The notes beneath the pieces are model-generated. The model was not told the origin of the DNA. It searched no databases and worked only from the letters and a program-made list of their open reading frames with translations. Made by a program: the position numbers and the translations under genes. Shown here piece by piece: positions 16,987 through 25,336 of a stretch of DNA of 64,000 bases (positions are counted from its first letter, which is position 1; every line of letters begins with the position of its first letter). The stretch comes from Serratia marcescens (lineage in GTDB: Bacteria; Pseudomonadota; Gammaproteobacteria; Enterobacterales; Enterobacteriaceae), in the NCBI GenBank assembly GCA_015548865.1, contig JADMXW010000006.1, positions 1 to 64,000 on the forward strand, given 5' to 3'.

Positions 16987-18213
16987 ATGAACGCCAAACC
17001 AACTCGCCGCGGCCAGATCGTACTCGGCACGATTATCGCACAAATGGGGCTCGGGACTATTTACACCTGGAGTTTGTTCAACCAACCGCTGGTGGACACC
17101 TTTGGTTGGTCGCTCAGCGCTGTAGCGACGACGTTTTCCATCACCAGTTTCAGTCTGGCATTTGCTACGTTGTTTGCCGGTAAATTTCAGGACCGGATTG
17201 GTATTCGTCGTTTAACGCTATGTGCCGGTATCGTGCTTGGTCTGGGATTAATGGCCAGTGCAGGCGTAACATCCTTGCTGGGGATGTATGTGTTGATGGG
17301 GATTGTCGTTGGTTTTGCGGACGGCACGGCCTATATCACGACGTTGTCAAATCTGATCAAGTGGTTCCCTGAACGTAAGGGGTTGATTGCAGGTGTCTCT
17401 GTGGGTGCATTTGGTACTGGGAGTCTGGTATTCAAATATATCAACAGTTTCCTGATAGCAGAAGTCGGAGTATCACACGCCTTTTTCTATTGGGGGCTGA
17501 TGGCTATGGTCATGATCGGGCTTGGTAGCACCTTGTTAAAAGAACCGCCAACACAGACGGCCAATGGAAAAACGCAAATTACCTACGGGACACATGATTT
17601 TACGCTGAGCGAAATGCTGGGGAAGAAAGAGGCTTATCTGCTGTTTGTAATTTTCTTTACGGCATGCATGAGCGGCCTGTATCTGATTGGCGTGGTTAAA
17701 GATATTGGTGTGGAAATGGCAGGCATGGATAGACAAATGGCGGCCAATGCGGTATCGGCAATCGCTATTTTTAACACGGTAGGTCGCATTGTGCTGGGTG
17801 CAATGTCAGATAAAGTTGGCCGTTTGCGTGTCGTCAGTGGAACGCTGCTAGTGACCGCGCTGGCCGTTACCGTTATGGCATTCTTGCCGCTGTCGCCGGT
17901 GCTATTTTTCATCTGCGTTAGCGCCATCGCTTTCTGTTTCGGCGGAAACATCACCGTGTTTCCAGCCATTGTGGGCGATTTCTTTGGCCTGAAGCATCAC
18001 AGCAAAAATTATGGTGTTATCTATCAGGGGTTTGGTATTGGTGCATTATCGGGCTCTTTCATTGCGGCACAGCTGGGCGGCTTTCATGCCACCTTTATCG
18101 CCATTGCGATACTGTCAACGCTGTCTCTGCTGATTGCGCTGTGGATCACCCCCCCTAAGTACACACATTCTCAACCCGACATGCCCGCGAGTGTTGCACA
18201 TGCACGAGGGTAA
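16987..18213 (+). CDS. yhjX: MFS transporter YhjX (pyruvate-responsive)
   Basis: This 408-residue protein has twelve predicted membrane segments of the oxalate/formate-antiporter-like MFS group. It contains LGTIYTWSLFNQPL at about 22-35 and the MFS loop motif GKFQDRIGIRR at about 66-76. It matches E. coli YhjX (PyrT), the known target of YpdAB, a transporter of pyruvate-related compounds. In E. coli yhjX lies far from ypdAB; here it follows them directly with its own YpdB site. A terminator follows at 18252. Confidence 0.88.
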   Translation: MNAKPTRRGQIVLGTIIAQMGLGTIYTWSLFNQPLVDTFGWSLSAVATTFSITSFSLAFATLFAGKFQDRIGIRRLTLCAGIVLGLGLMASAGVTSLLGMYVLMGIVVGFADGTAYITTLSNLIKWFPERKGLIAGVSVGAFGTGSLVFKYINSFLIAEVGVSHAFFYWGLMAMVMIGLGSTLLKEPPTQTANGKTQITYGTHDFTLSEMLGKKEAYLLFVIFFTACMSGLYLIGVVKDIGVEMAGMDRQMAANAVSAIAIFNTVGRIVLGAMSDKVGRLRVVSGTLLVTALAVTVMAFLPLSPVLFFICVSAIAFCFGGNITVFPAIVGDFFGLKHHSKNYGVIYQGFGIGALSGSFIAAQLGGFHATFIAIAILSTLSLLIALWITPPKYTHSQPDMPASVAHARG

Positions 18214-18251
18214 TACACTGTACTAACGTGATAAATGCCTTATTATACAGA

Positions 18252-18280
18252 GGCCCCTGGGTTAAACCCGGGGGCTTTTT
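18252..18280 (+). terminator. Rho-independent terminator after yhjX
   Basis: GC-rich stem GCCCCTGGGTT / AACCCGGGGGC with one mismatch, followed by six T. Confidence 0.9.
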
Positions 18281-18485
18281 TATGGCGTTAAACCGACTTC
18301 ATGATTGACTAGTCATTTCATGCAGAGCGACTAAGCTTGCTGTCAGTACGGGCAAACTTATTACAAAATGTAAAGTTATGTCGTTTTAGCGATGGGAAGA
18401 TTAAGAATGCTTGAAAACGGCGTGATAACCCATACCATCGTGTTGTGAGTGATGTTAATCCCTTTAGAGAGGAAATCAGACTGTT

Positions 18486-19367
18486 ATGATGCGTATTGCG
18501 CTTTTCCTGATCACCAACCTGGCGGTGATGTTGGTTTTCGGACTGGTTCTCAGCCTGACGGGAATTCGATCCAGCAGTGTCCAGGGGCTTATGATCATGG
18601 CTGGCCTGTTTGGCTTTGGTGGTGCGTTCGTTTCACTGCTGATGTCCAAATGGATGGCTTTACGTTCGGTGGGCGGTGAAGTGATCGAACAGCCGCGTAA
18701 TGAAACAGAACGGTGGTTGCTTGACACCGTGCGGGTGCAATCGCAGCAAGCTGGCATTGCGATGCCGCAGGTTGCCATTTACCACGCGCCGGATATTAAT
18801 GCTTTCGCAACAGGAGCACGGCGAGATGCGTCTTTGGTGGCGGTAAGTACCGGTTTGCTGCAAAACATGAGCCGTGATGAAGCAGAAGCAGTAATCGCCC
18901 ATGAAATCAGCCACGTGGCGAATGGTGATATGGTCACCATGACGTTGATTCAAGGTATTGTGAACACGTTTGTCATCTTCATTTCGCGTCTCATTGCTCA
19001 GGTGGCATCCGGCTTTCTTTCCGGCAACCGTGATGACGGTGAGAGCAGCAATGGCAACCCGTTGGTCTATTTTGCGGTAGCAACGGTGCTTGAACTGGTG
19101 TTTGGCATTCTGGCCAGCATCATTACCATGTGGTTCTCCCGCTATCGTGAGTTTCATGCGGATGCCGGGTCAGCAAAATTGGTTGGTCGCGAGAAGATGA
19201 TTGCCGCATTGCAGCGTTTGAAAACCAGTTATGAGCCGCAGGAAGAAAGCAGCATGATGGCATTCTGCATCAACGGCAAATCAAAATCTTTTAGCGAGTT
19301 GTTTATGTCGCATCCGCCGTTGGATAAACGCATTGAAGCGCTGCGCAGCGGTGCGTATCTTAAGTAA
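18486..19367 (+). CDS. htpX: Membrane zinc metalloprotease HtpX
   Basis: The 293-residue protease has two N-terminal membrane helices (about 4-24 and 35-55), the zinc motif His139-Glu140-Ile-Ser-His143, two more hydrophobic segments (about 158-178 and 194-214), and the third zinc ligand region SRYREFHAD. HtpX is an M48 endopeptidase that works with FtsH in quality control of inner-membrane proteins and is usually under Cpx control; no clear CpxR box was found here. AGAGGA lies upstream of the ATG ATG start. In E. coli it is also close to kdgR. Confidence 0.95.
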   Translation: MMRIALFLITNLAVMLVFGLVLSLTGIRSSSVQGLMIMAGLFGFGGAFVSLLMSKWMALRSVGGEVIEQPRNETERWLLDTVRVQSQQAGIAMPQVAIYHAPDINAFATGARRDASLVAVSTGLLQNMSRDEAEAVIAHEISHVANGDMVTMTLIQGIVNTFVIFISRLIAQVASGFLSGNRDDGESSNGNPLVYFAVATVLELVFGILASIITMWFSRYREFHADAGSAKLVGREKMIAALQRLKTSYEPQEESSMMAFCINGKSKSFSELFMSHPPLDKRIEALRSGAYLK

Positions 19368-19541
19368 AATTCCCGCAAAAACAAACCATTCTACAACAGG
19401 GAGCTCTTCTTGAGCCCCCTGTCTTCAATAACGTGTTATCCTTTATACCTCTGTCTTGATAGCATAAATTCCTTTTTTACTGGGAAAACAGGGGATGAAA
19501 ATCAGTAGAATGTTTCATAAAATAAAACCGTGATCACGGAA

Positions 19542-19564
19542 AAATGAAACATTGTTTCTATAAT
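19542..19564 (+). promoter_or_regulatory. KdgR operator over the ogl -10 element
   Basis: AAATGAAACATTGTTTCTAT is a near-perfect KdgR box. It overlaps a consensus -10 (TATAAT, 19559-19564), so bound KdgR would block RNA polymerase. A further half-box TGTTTCAT lies at 19511-19518 and a palindrome CCGTGATCACGG at 19528-19539, a possible CRP-related element. Confidence 0.88.
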
Positions 19565-19668
19565 GCTGGTATTACAGATCTATCGCATCAGGGTGACGGC
19601 TGGTCACAAGACTTGTGTCGTCCGCTGATGCTAGCCGTATTCTTTTCGATATGTTCTAAGGATTTACG

Positions 19669-20835
19669 ATGGCCAAAGGCAAAAAGATTCCCCTCTCGTT
19701 TCATACCTATCAAGACGCAGCAACTGGCACCGACGTGGTGCGTTTAACGCCTCCCGATGTTATTTGCCATCGCAACTATTTCTACCAGAAGTGTTTTTCT
19801 AATGATGGCAGTAAACTGCTGTTTGGCGGCGCGTTTGATGGCCCATGGAACTACTACCTGCTGGATCTGAACACACAGGAAGCGACGCAACTGACGGAAG
19901 GCAAGGGCGACAACACCTTTGGTGGTTTTATGTCTCCTGAAGATGATGCGCTTTACTATGTGAAAAATACACGCAACCTGATGCGCGTAGATCTGAACAC
20001 GCTGGAAGAAACCACTATTTATCAAGTACCGGATGAGTGGGTAGGCTACGGCACTTGGGTTGCCAACTCCGATTGCACCAAGATGGTGGGTATCGAGATC
20101 AAGAAAGAAGATTGGCAGCCTCTGACCGACTGGAAAAAATTCCAGGAATTTTATTTTACCAATCCATGCTGTCGCCTGATTCGTATCGATCTGAAAACCG
20201 GTGAGGCGCAAACCATTCTCCAAGAAAAACGCTGGTTGGGCCACCCAATTTATCGTCCAGGCGACGACAATACGGTGGCTTTCTGCCATGAAGGTCCGCA
20301 CGATCTGGTTGATGCCCGTATGTGGTTCATCAATGAAGATGGCAGCAACATGCGTAAAGTTAAAGAACATGCTGAAGGTGAAAGCTGCACGCATGAATTC
20401 TGGGTGCCGGATGGTTCTGCAATGATTTATGTGTCGTACCTGAAAGATGATACCAACCGCTATATCCGCAGCATCAATCCGGTTACGTTGGAAGATACAC
20501 AACTGCGTGTGATGCCACCGTGCTCTCACTTGATGAGTAACTACGATGGTACGTTGCTGGTCGGTGATGGTTCCGATGCGCCTGTGGATGTGCAGGATGA
20601 TGGTGGTTACAAAATCGAAAACGATCCGTTCCTGTATGTGTTTAACCTGAAGACCGGTAAAGAACACCGTGTTGCGCAGCACAATACATCCTGGAAGGTG
20701 TTGGAAGGCGATCGTCAGGTAACGCACCCGCATCCGTCCTTTACTCCGGATAACAAGCGCATCCTGTTCACATCGGATGTTGATGGCAAGCCAGCGCTTT
20801 ATCTTGCCACCGTACCTGATTCAGTTTGGAAGTAA
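19669..20835 (+). CDS. ogl: Oligogalacturonate lyase (PL22)
   Basis: This 388-residue cytoplasmic beta-propeller enzyme splits unsaturated digalacturonate from pectate breakdown into 5-keto-4-deoxyuronate units. There is no signal peptide. Its seven-bladed fold shows repeated segments such as SNDGSKLLFGG, SPEDDALYYV, VPDGSAMIYVSY and TPDNKRILFTSD. The histidine-rich stretches (FCHEGPHDL, CTHEFW, PCSHLMS, THPHPSF) contain the metal-binding and catalytic residues of the family. Length and sequence fit Ogl of Erwinia and Yersinia. Expression is under the KdgR box at 19542; kdgR itself follows after a repeat element. Confidence 0.95.
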   Translation: MAKGKKIPLSFHTYQDAATGTDVVRLTPPDVICHRNYFYQKCFSNDGSKLLFGGAFDGPWNYYLLDLNTQEATQLTEGKGDNTFGGFMSPEDDALYYVKNTRNLMRVDLNTLEETTIYQVPDEWVGYGTWVANSDCTKMVGIEIKKEDWQPLTDWKKFQEFYFTNPCCRLIRIDLKTGEAQTILQEKRWLGHPIYRPGDDNTVAFCHEGPHDLVDARMWFINEDGSNMRKVKEHAEGESCTHEFWVPDGSAMIYVSYLKDDTNRYIRSINPVTLEDTQLRVMPPCSHLMSNYDGTLLVGDGSDAPVDVQDDGGYKIENDPFLYVFNLKTGKEHRVAQHNTSWKVLEGDRQVTHPHPSFTPDNKRILFTSDVDGKPALYLATVPDSVWK

Positions 20836-20841
20836 GCCCAG

Positions 20842-20874
20842 AACCCCATTACGGTAACGGAATGGGGTTTCTTC
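20842..20874 (+). terminator. Rho-independent terminator after ogl
   Basis: Stem AACCCCATT / AATGGGGTT with a ten-base loop, followed by TTCTTCT, 6 nt after the stop codon. Confidence 0.85.
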
Positions 20875-20900
20875 TATCGTCTCTGGTTTACCAGTGACGA

Positions 20901-21102
20901 ATAAGCCCTGAATAATTCGCATTGCAGTAAAGCGGCAAGCGAGTGACAAATTTGTCTGGAACAAATTTGAACAGCGCTTGCGCTGGCCCGCGTAGTGAAC
21001 CTCAGGGATGAGGTTCATCAATCCTGATGAGCTTACATTGATAAGTGATTTAGGGGAGCGGGCATAGTCAACTCCACTGTAGTGCGATGTATGACGGGTA
21101 TA
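20901..21102. repeat. Interspersed palindromic repeat, copy 4 (long form)
   Basis: Left end ATAAGCCCTGAATAATTCGC and right end ATGTATGACGGGTATAATAA. The interior carries GGCGGC-like AAGCGGCAAGCGA, GTGACAAATTTGTCTGGAAC and GATGAGCTTACATTG, matching copies 2 and 3. Confidence 0.8.
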
Positions 21103-21235
21103 ATAACTTTAATAATAAGCAATCCCCTTGATTATCGTTATTGTTCCATTGCCATAATCAGCGTGTTCCCTTTATACTGAAACCATCGTTCTATTTTTTT
21201 TAAAACAAAAAAAACTGAGTAGGGTACCCAAAAAA

Positions 21236-22027
21236 ATGGCTATTGCAGATTTAGATAAACAGCCCGATTCCGTGTCGTCCGTTTTGAAGGTTTTTGGTAT
21301 TTTGCAGGCATTAGGTGAGGAAAGAGAGATCGGTATTACGGAACTCTCTCAGCGCGTCATGATGTCGAAAAGTACAGTGTACCGTTTTTTGCAGACGATG
21401 AAGTCCTTGGGATATGTCGCGCAAGAAGGCGAATCCGAGAAGTATTCCTTGACGCTAAAATTGTTCGAACTTGGCGCCAAAGCATTACAAAATGTGGATT
21501 TGATTCGTAGTGCTGATATCCAAATGCGTGAATTGTCTACGCTGACGAAAGAAACAATCCACCTTGGTGCGTTGGATGAAGATGGTATCGTTTATATTCA
21601 CAAAATCGATTCCATGTACAACCTGCGTATGTATTCGCGTATTGGTCGCCGTAATCCACTGCACAGTACAGCAATCGGTAAAGTGCTGTTGGCATGGCGC
21701 GATCGTGATGAAGCTGCAGAAATTCTGAGCAAAGTAGAATTTACCCGCAGTACGCCGCATACAGTTGGCAGCGCTGAGGCCTTGTTGCCTCTCCTCGACA
21801 CTGTGCGTCAGCAGGGTTATGGCGAAGATAAAGAAGAACAGGAAGAAGGCTTGCGCTGTATCGCTGTGCCTGTCTTTGACCGTTTCGGCGTAGTGATTGC
21901 CGGGTTAAGTATTTCATTCCCCACCATTCGCTTTGCAGAAGATAGCATGCATGAATATGTTGCCATGTTGCATCACGCGGCAAAAAATATCTCTGAGCAG
22001 ATGGGTTATCACGACTATCCGTTTTGA
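21236..22027 (+). CDS. kdgR: Pectin-catabolism repressor KdgR (IclR family)
   Basis: The 263-residue regulator has an N-terminal winged HTH (about 15-75, ITELSQRVMMSKSTVYRFLQ) and a C-terminal IclR effector domain (about 90-255, RNPLHSTAIGKVLLA, EEQEEGLRCIAVPV). KdgR binds boxes near TGAAACA-N-TGTTTCA and is released by 2-keto-3-deoxygluconate. Matching boxes occur at 6806, 19542, 50181 and 50677. GTAGGG lies before the ATG. A terminator follows at 22059. Confidence 0.96.
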   Translation: MAIADLDKQPDSVSSVLKVFGILQALGEEREIGITELSQRVMMSKSTVYRFLQTMKSLGYVAQEGESEKYSLTLKLFELGAKALQNVDLIRSADIQMRELSTLTKETIHLGALDEDGIVYIHKIDSMYNLRMYSRIGRRNPLHSTAIGKVLLAWRDRDEAAEILSKVEFTRSTPHTVGSAEALLPLLDTVRQQGYGEDKEEQEEGLRCIAVPVFDRFGVVIAGLSISFPTIRFAEDSMHEYVAMLHHAAKNISEQMGYHDYPF

Positions 22028-22058
22028 CTCCTTTTTGTGCAACCGACGGTTATTGCTT

Positions 22059-22089
22059 AAAAAGCCTGCCTGCTGGTAGGCTTTTTATT
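22059..22089 (+). terminator. Rho-independent terminator after kdgR
   Basis: Stem AAAAAGCCT / AGGCTTTTT around GCCTGCTGGT, ending in TTTTTATTG. It can also serve the convergent MocR gene. Confidence 0.9.
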
Positions 22090-22112
22090 GTCACTATTTT
22101 GTTAACTGCCGA

Positions 22113-23552
22113 TTACTCCATATCGAGTGCCCTTTGTAATTGCTGTGTCAGCATCAGTGCATTTTCTGGTCCATTGATATTGGTAAAACCAAGTAATAAT
22201 CCATTTTGTTTGGCTTCTTGTATACACCATCTGCTAATTGCCTTAATTGCCAGTCCTTGTGATTGAGCCGCTTCGGCCAATGCTCTATCCGTTCGTGCTT
22301 CATGCGGTAATGCCAGCAAATGTGTGCCTCCCGCGAGCGATGGGAGTGTGAACCGATTGCCAAATGTTTGTCCCAAAGCATCAACCAAATAACCTCGTCG
22401 CGTTGCATAAAGTAGGCGCATTTTGCGAAGGTGGCGGGTGAAATGACCTTGTTCCATAAAATCAGCAACGGTGGCTTGCGGCAAAATAAAGCCTGGGCCG
22501 GGTAACGTTTTTGCTACATCCACAAAACGACGAATGTATTTTGGTGGTACAACCAAATAGCCCAAACGTAAGCCAGGAAATAGCACTTTGCTAAACGTAC
22601 CGCAGTAAAGTACCCGGCCACGCTGGTCCAAACTTTTAAGCGCAGGAAGCGGGTGTCCTCGGTAACGGAATTCGCTGTCATAGTCGTCTTCAATAATCCA
22701 AGATTGTTGCTGGTTTGCCCATGCGAGTAACTCTAAGCGTCGTGCCAGAGAAAGAGCGACGCCCAGAGGGAACTGGTGTGTGGGGGTAACCAAAGCAAAA
22801 CGGGCCTGGGGGGCTAGCTGTTTCCCATGGCTAACATTAAGGCCATTATCATCGACCGGGACAGGAATCAGTTGCATTCCTGCGCGTTGAAGGAAGTCTC
22901 TGGCGAGGGGGTAGCCTGGATCCTCATACCATCCAGTATCGCCGTTTTGAAATAATGCCTGACAAATAAGCGCCAATGTGCCGTGATAACCTGCCGTTAT
23001 GAATACTTGCTCATAAGAGCAGGCGATGCCACGGGAGATCCCGAGGTAAGCGGCGACAGTTTGTCTAAGTGGTCCGTATCCCTCTGGTTCTGGGTAGTGC
23101 AACGCTGCGGTATCGAGCGAACGCATGCGACGTCCCATCAGACGTGACCAGGTTTTTCGTGGGAATGCATCGAGAGCAGGAATACCCGTCTGAAAAGGGA
23201 GTATGCCTTGGGCAGTTAACGGAGAAGGGTGGCTTTGTCGAGCATTGCTGACAGGTGCACTGGATGTTGACTGGCTGAGGCCATTTAATTGATGTGATAC
23301 GAAAGTGCCTGTTGGACCTCGCGCTAAAAAATAGCCTTCACTCGTTAGCATCTGGTAGGCCATTTCAACGGTTCCCCGCGCCAGATGTAACTCACTTGCC
23401 AAACTACGCACGGAAGCAATTCTGTCCCCTGGTCTTAAAGATCCACTGACAATCGCATCGCGAAAGCGGCGATATAACTGAAGATAAATAGGAATATTGG
23501 TTTCGCGATCCAGTGTAATGGATGGCAAGGTTAATGATGATGTCCTGGTCAT
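22113..23552 (-). CDS. MocR/PdxR-type transcriptional regulator
   Basis: This 479-residue protein fuses a GntR winged HTH (about 10-80, IYLQLYRRFRDAIVSGSLRPG, SVRSLASELHLARGTVEMAY) to a fold-type I aminotransferase domain (about 115-475). The PLP-binding features are visible: DDYDSEFRY and the lysine of YCGTFSKVLFPGLRLGY. Such regulators usually control a neighbouring gene in response to a PLP-linked metabolite. The divergent gene 75 bp away (23628) is the likely target. The intergenic DNA holds a direct repeat GTATCTA (23566 and 23603), typical of MocR operators. The effector is unknown. Confidence 0.85.
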   Translation of the reverse strand: MTRTSSLTLPSITLDRETNIPIYLQLYRRFRDAIVSGSLRPGDRIASVRSLASELHLARGTVEMAYQMLTSEGYFLARGPTGTFVSHQLNGLSQSTSSAPVSNARQSHPSPLTAQGILPFQTGIPALDAFPRKTWSRLMGRRMRSLDTAALHYPEPEGYGPLRQTVAAYLGISRGIACSYEQVFITAGYHGTLALICQALFQNGDTGWYEDPGYPLARDFLQRAGMQLIPVPVDDNGLNVSHGKQLAPQARFALVTPTHQFPLGVALSLARRLELLAWANQQQSWIIEDDYDSEFRYRGHPLPALKSLDQRGRVLYCGTFSKVLFPGLRLGYLVVPPKYIRRFVDVAKTLPGPGFILPQATVADFMEQGHFTRHLRKMRLLYATRRGYLVDALGQTFGNRFTLPSLAGGTHLLALPHEARTDRALAEAAQSQGLAIKAISRWCIQEAKQNGLLLGFTNINGPENALMLTQQLQRALDME

Positions 23553-23565
23553 TTACTCAATTCTT

Positions 23566-23609
23566 GTATCTATGAGTGGGGCGTAATTTTTTTAGAATAG
23601 CAGTATCTA
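23566..23609. promoter_or_regulatory. Possible MocR operator (direct repeats)
   Basis: GTATCTA occurs at 23566-23572 and 23603-23609, between the divergent MocR and carboxymuconolactone decarboxylase-like genes. Direct repeats in the intergenic space are usual for this regulator family. The repeats are short. Confidence 0.4.
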
Positions 23610-23627
23610 AACAAAGAGATCATCATT

Positions 23628-24059
23628 ATGAATGCCATCAGATTGCCTTATCGAACGTTATCACCAGAAGCCTATCAGGGACTTATTACGACCAAACAGG
23701 CCTTAGACACCAGCACACTGGGTAAAGCCTTGGTGGAGTTGATTTACTTGCGTATTTCTCAAATCAACGGATGCGCATTCTGTCTGGAAATGCACGCTGC
23801 GTCGCTACGTTCTGCGGGAGAAACAGATGCCCGGTTGGACAGTTTGTCTGGTTGGCGAGTGAGTGCTCTGTTCACAGAACGAGAACGTGCGGCATTAGCT
23901 TGGACAGAATCACTGGTCAATGTTGATAAAACACATGCGCCTGATGATGATTTTTTGCCACTGAAGGCGCATTTCACAGACGCGGAAATTTCAGATCTGT
24001 GCTTCGCAATTGCGTTGATGAGTGCTTTCAACCGCCTCGCTGTTGGGGTCCGGCAGTAG
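23628..24059 (+). CDS. AhpD-like carboxymuconolactone decarboxylase family protein
   Basis: This 143-residue all-alpha protein carries the AhpD-core active site CAFCLEMH (Cys-x-x-Cys-x-x-x-His) at about residues 46-53. Proteins of this type act as peroxidase-like thiol enzymes or carboxymuconolactone decarboxylase relatives. It pairs divergently with the MocR regulator, an arrangement common in proteobacteria. The physiological substrate is not known. Confidence 0.85.
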   Translation: MNAIRLPYRTLSPEAYQGLITTKQALDTSTLGKALVELIYLRISQINGCAFCLEMHAASLRSAGETDARLDSLSGWRVSALFTERERAALAWTESLVNVDKTHAPDDDFLPLKAHFTDAEISDLCFAIALMSAFNRLAVGVRQ

Positions 24060-24140
24060 GTGACCAAGGTTGATTTATTGATACTCTTTGCGACTATCAC
24101 AGAGATGGCATAAAAACGGCAGAGTAAGGAGAGGATGATA

Positions 24141-24866
24141 ATGCGCGATAATTTAAACCAGTATGGACAGCCCGTCGGCGAATCTCTGGCTAACTGGTCA
24201 GCGTGCAGTTTCCCTGGCGATATTATTCTCACCGGGCGTTTTTGCCGGGTTGAGCCCTTAAATGCCACATTGCATGCCGATGCGCTTTATGCCGCCTATT
24301 CCTCCGCGTCTGACGAAAGAGATTGGACCTATATGTTCGTAGGTCCATTTCAACATAGTGATGAATACCGTAATTACCTGAACGAAACAGAACAACGCAA
24401 GGATGTTAAATGTTACGTAATTATAGATGTATTGACCGATAAGGCGGTTGGTACATTCTCGTTAATGCGAATAGATATGGGCAGTGGTGTTATCGAGGTG
24501 GGGTCGGTTGCTTTTTCCCCATTATTAAAACACACACCGCTCGGGACAGAAGCACATTTTTTGCTGATGGGCTATGTTTTCGAACAGCTGCGATATCGTC
24601 GTTACGAGTGGAAATGCGATAGCCTTAATGTGCCGTCGCGTCATGCAGCTCTGCGCCTGGGCTTTACGTTTGAAGGCATATTCCGTCAAGCGGTGGTTTA
24701 CAAAGGCCGCACGCGCGATACCGCATGGTTTTCCTTGTTGGATAGAGAATGGTCGCAACTTAAGCGCAGCTTTATTGCCTGGCTGGCGAAGGAAAATTTC
24801 GATGCTGGAGGTAAACAGATCCTAACGCTGGCAGAGATCAGACGCTCTCAGCAGGAAAAAAACTGA
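24141..24866 (+). CDS. GNAT-family N-acetyltransferase
   Basis: A RimJ/RimL-type acetyltransferase of about 241 residues. The GNAT fold is visible in GRFCRVEPLNATLHADALYA near the start, KAVGTFSLMRID and GVIEVGSVAFSPLL in the middle, then the acetyl-CoA region RRYEWKCDSLNVPSRHAALR and LGFTFEGIFRQA. ATG at 24141 is preferred over 24135 because GAGAGG is better spaced. The substrate (an amino group on a protein, amino acid or antibiotic) cannot be told. It stands alone between the AhpD-like gene and yebO. Confidence 0.8.
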   Translation: MRDNLNQYGQPVGESLANWSACSFPGDIILTGRFCRVEPLNATLHADALYAAYSSASDERDWTYMFVGPFQHSDEYRNYLNETEQRKDVKCYVIIDVLTDKAVGTFSLMRIDMGSGVIEVGSVAFSPLLKHTPLGTEAHFLLMGYVFEQLRYRRYEWKCDSLNVPSRHAALRLGFTFEGIFRQAVVYKGRTRDTAWFSLLDREWSQLKRSFIAWLAKENFDAGGKQILTLAEIRRSQQEKN

Positions 24867-24953
24867 TGAGCATGATGTAATAGGCGCAGATGGCTACGAA
24901 GTGATAGTATGACCCCCGATATGCTTGGCTTTAGAGTATGAGTTGGGGTTGTT

Positions 24954-25223
24954 GTGAACATTTTACAGATTATTTTTATCATGTTGATGGTGCTGTTTGC
25001 TGCTCTGGTGTGGTTTTTTGTCAACCGAGCCAGCGTTCGTGCTAATGAGAAGATCCGCCTGCTACAAGAAATTTTGGAACAGCAACGTATTCAAACGGCA
25101 TTGCTCCAAACTTTAGCACCCACCACTGCGGTGATTACACCTCCTGAGCCTGAAAGCGTGCTGCATCCGTCGGATGAATCCGTCCCAGAGCTTGATGCGT
25201 TCAACGTTATTCCCGAACGCTAA
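24954..25223 (+). CDS. yebO: YebO-family small membrane protein
   Basis: The 89-residue protein has one N-terminal membrane helix (about 3-23, IIFIMLMVLFAALVWFF) followed by NRASVRANEKIRLLQEIL, a coiled-coil-like helix, and an acidic Pro-rich tail. NRAS-x-R-xNE and the following Leu/Gln-rich helix match E. coli YebO. It starts at GTG with only a weak ribosome-binding site (GGGG). In E. coli yebO lies between yobF and mgrB near kdgR; here mgrB is not found next to it. Confidence 0.75.
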   Translation: MNILQIIFIMLMVLFAALVWFFVNRASVRANEKIRLLQEILEQQRIQTALLQTLAPTTAVITPPEPESVLHPSDESVPELDAFNVIPER

Positions 25224-25336
25224 GGCTGATTGCAACGGATCAGATGCTCGCCTGCAGCGTTTCTACGTAATGCACACAGCAAGCGTTATTGCAGCGCACA
25301 GTAATCAAAAACAGCAAATGGAAAAGTGAATACAAC

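Larger units (their letters stand above)
20836..21235. other. ogl-kdgR intergenic region
   Basis: It holds the ogl terminator (20842) and repeat copy 4 (20901-21102). The last 130 bp before kdgR are AT-rich and contain its promoter region; no KdgR box was seen, so autoregulation is not evident. Confidence 0.6.

Noticed and set aside
19744-20733. 329-codon minus-strand ORF
   Set aside because: Antisense to ogl; length explained by codon bias of the real gene.
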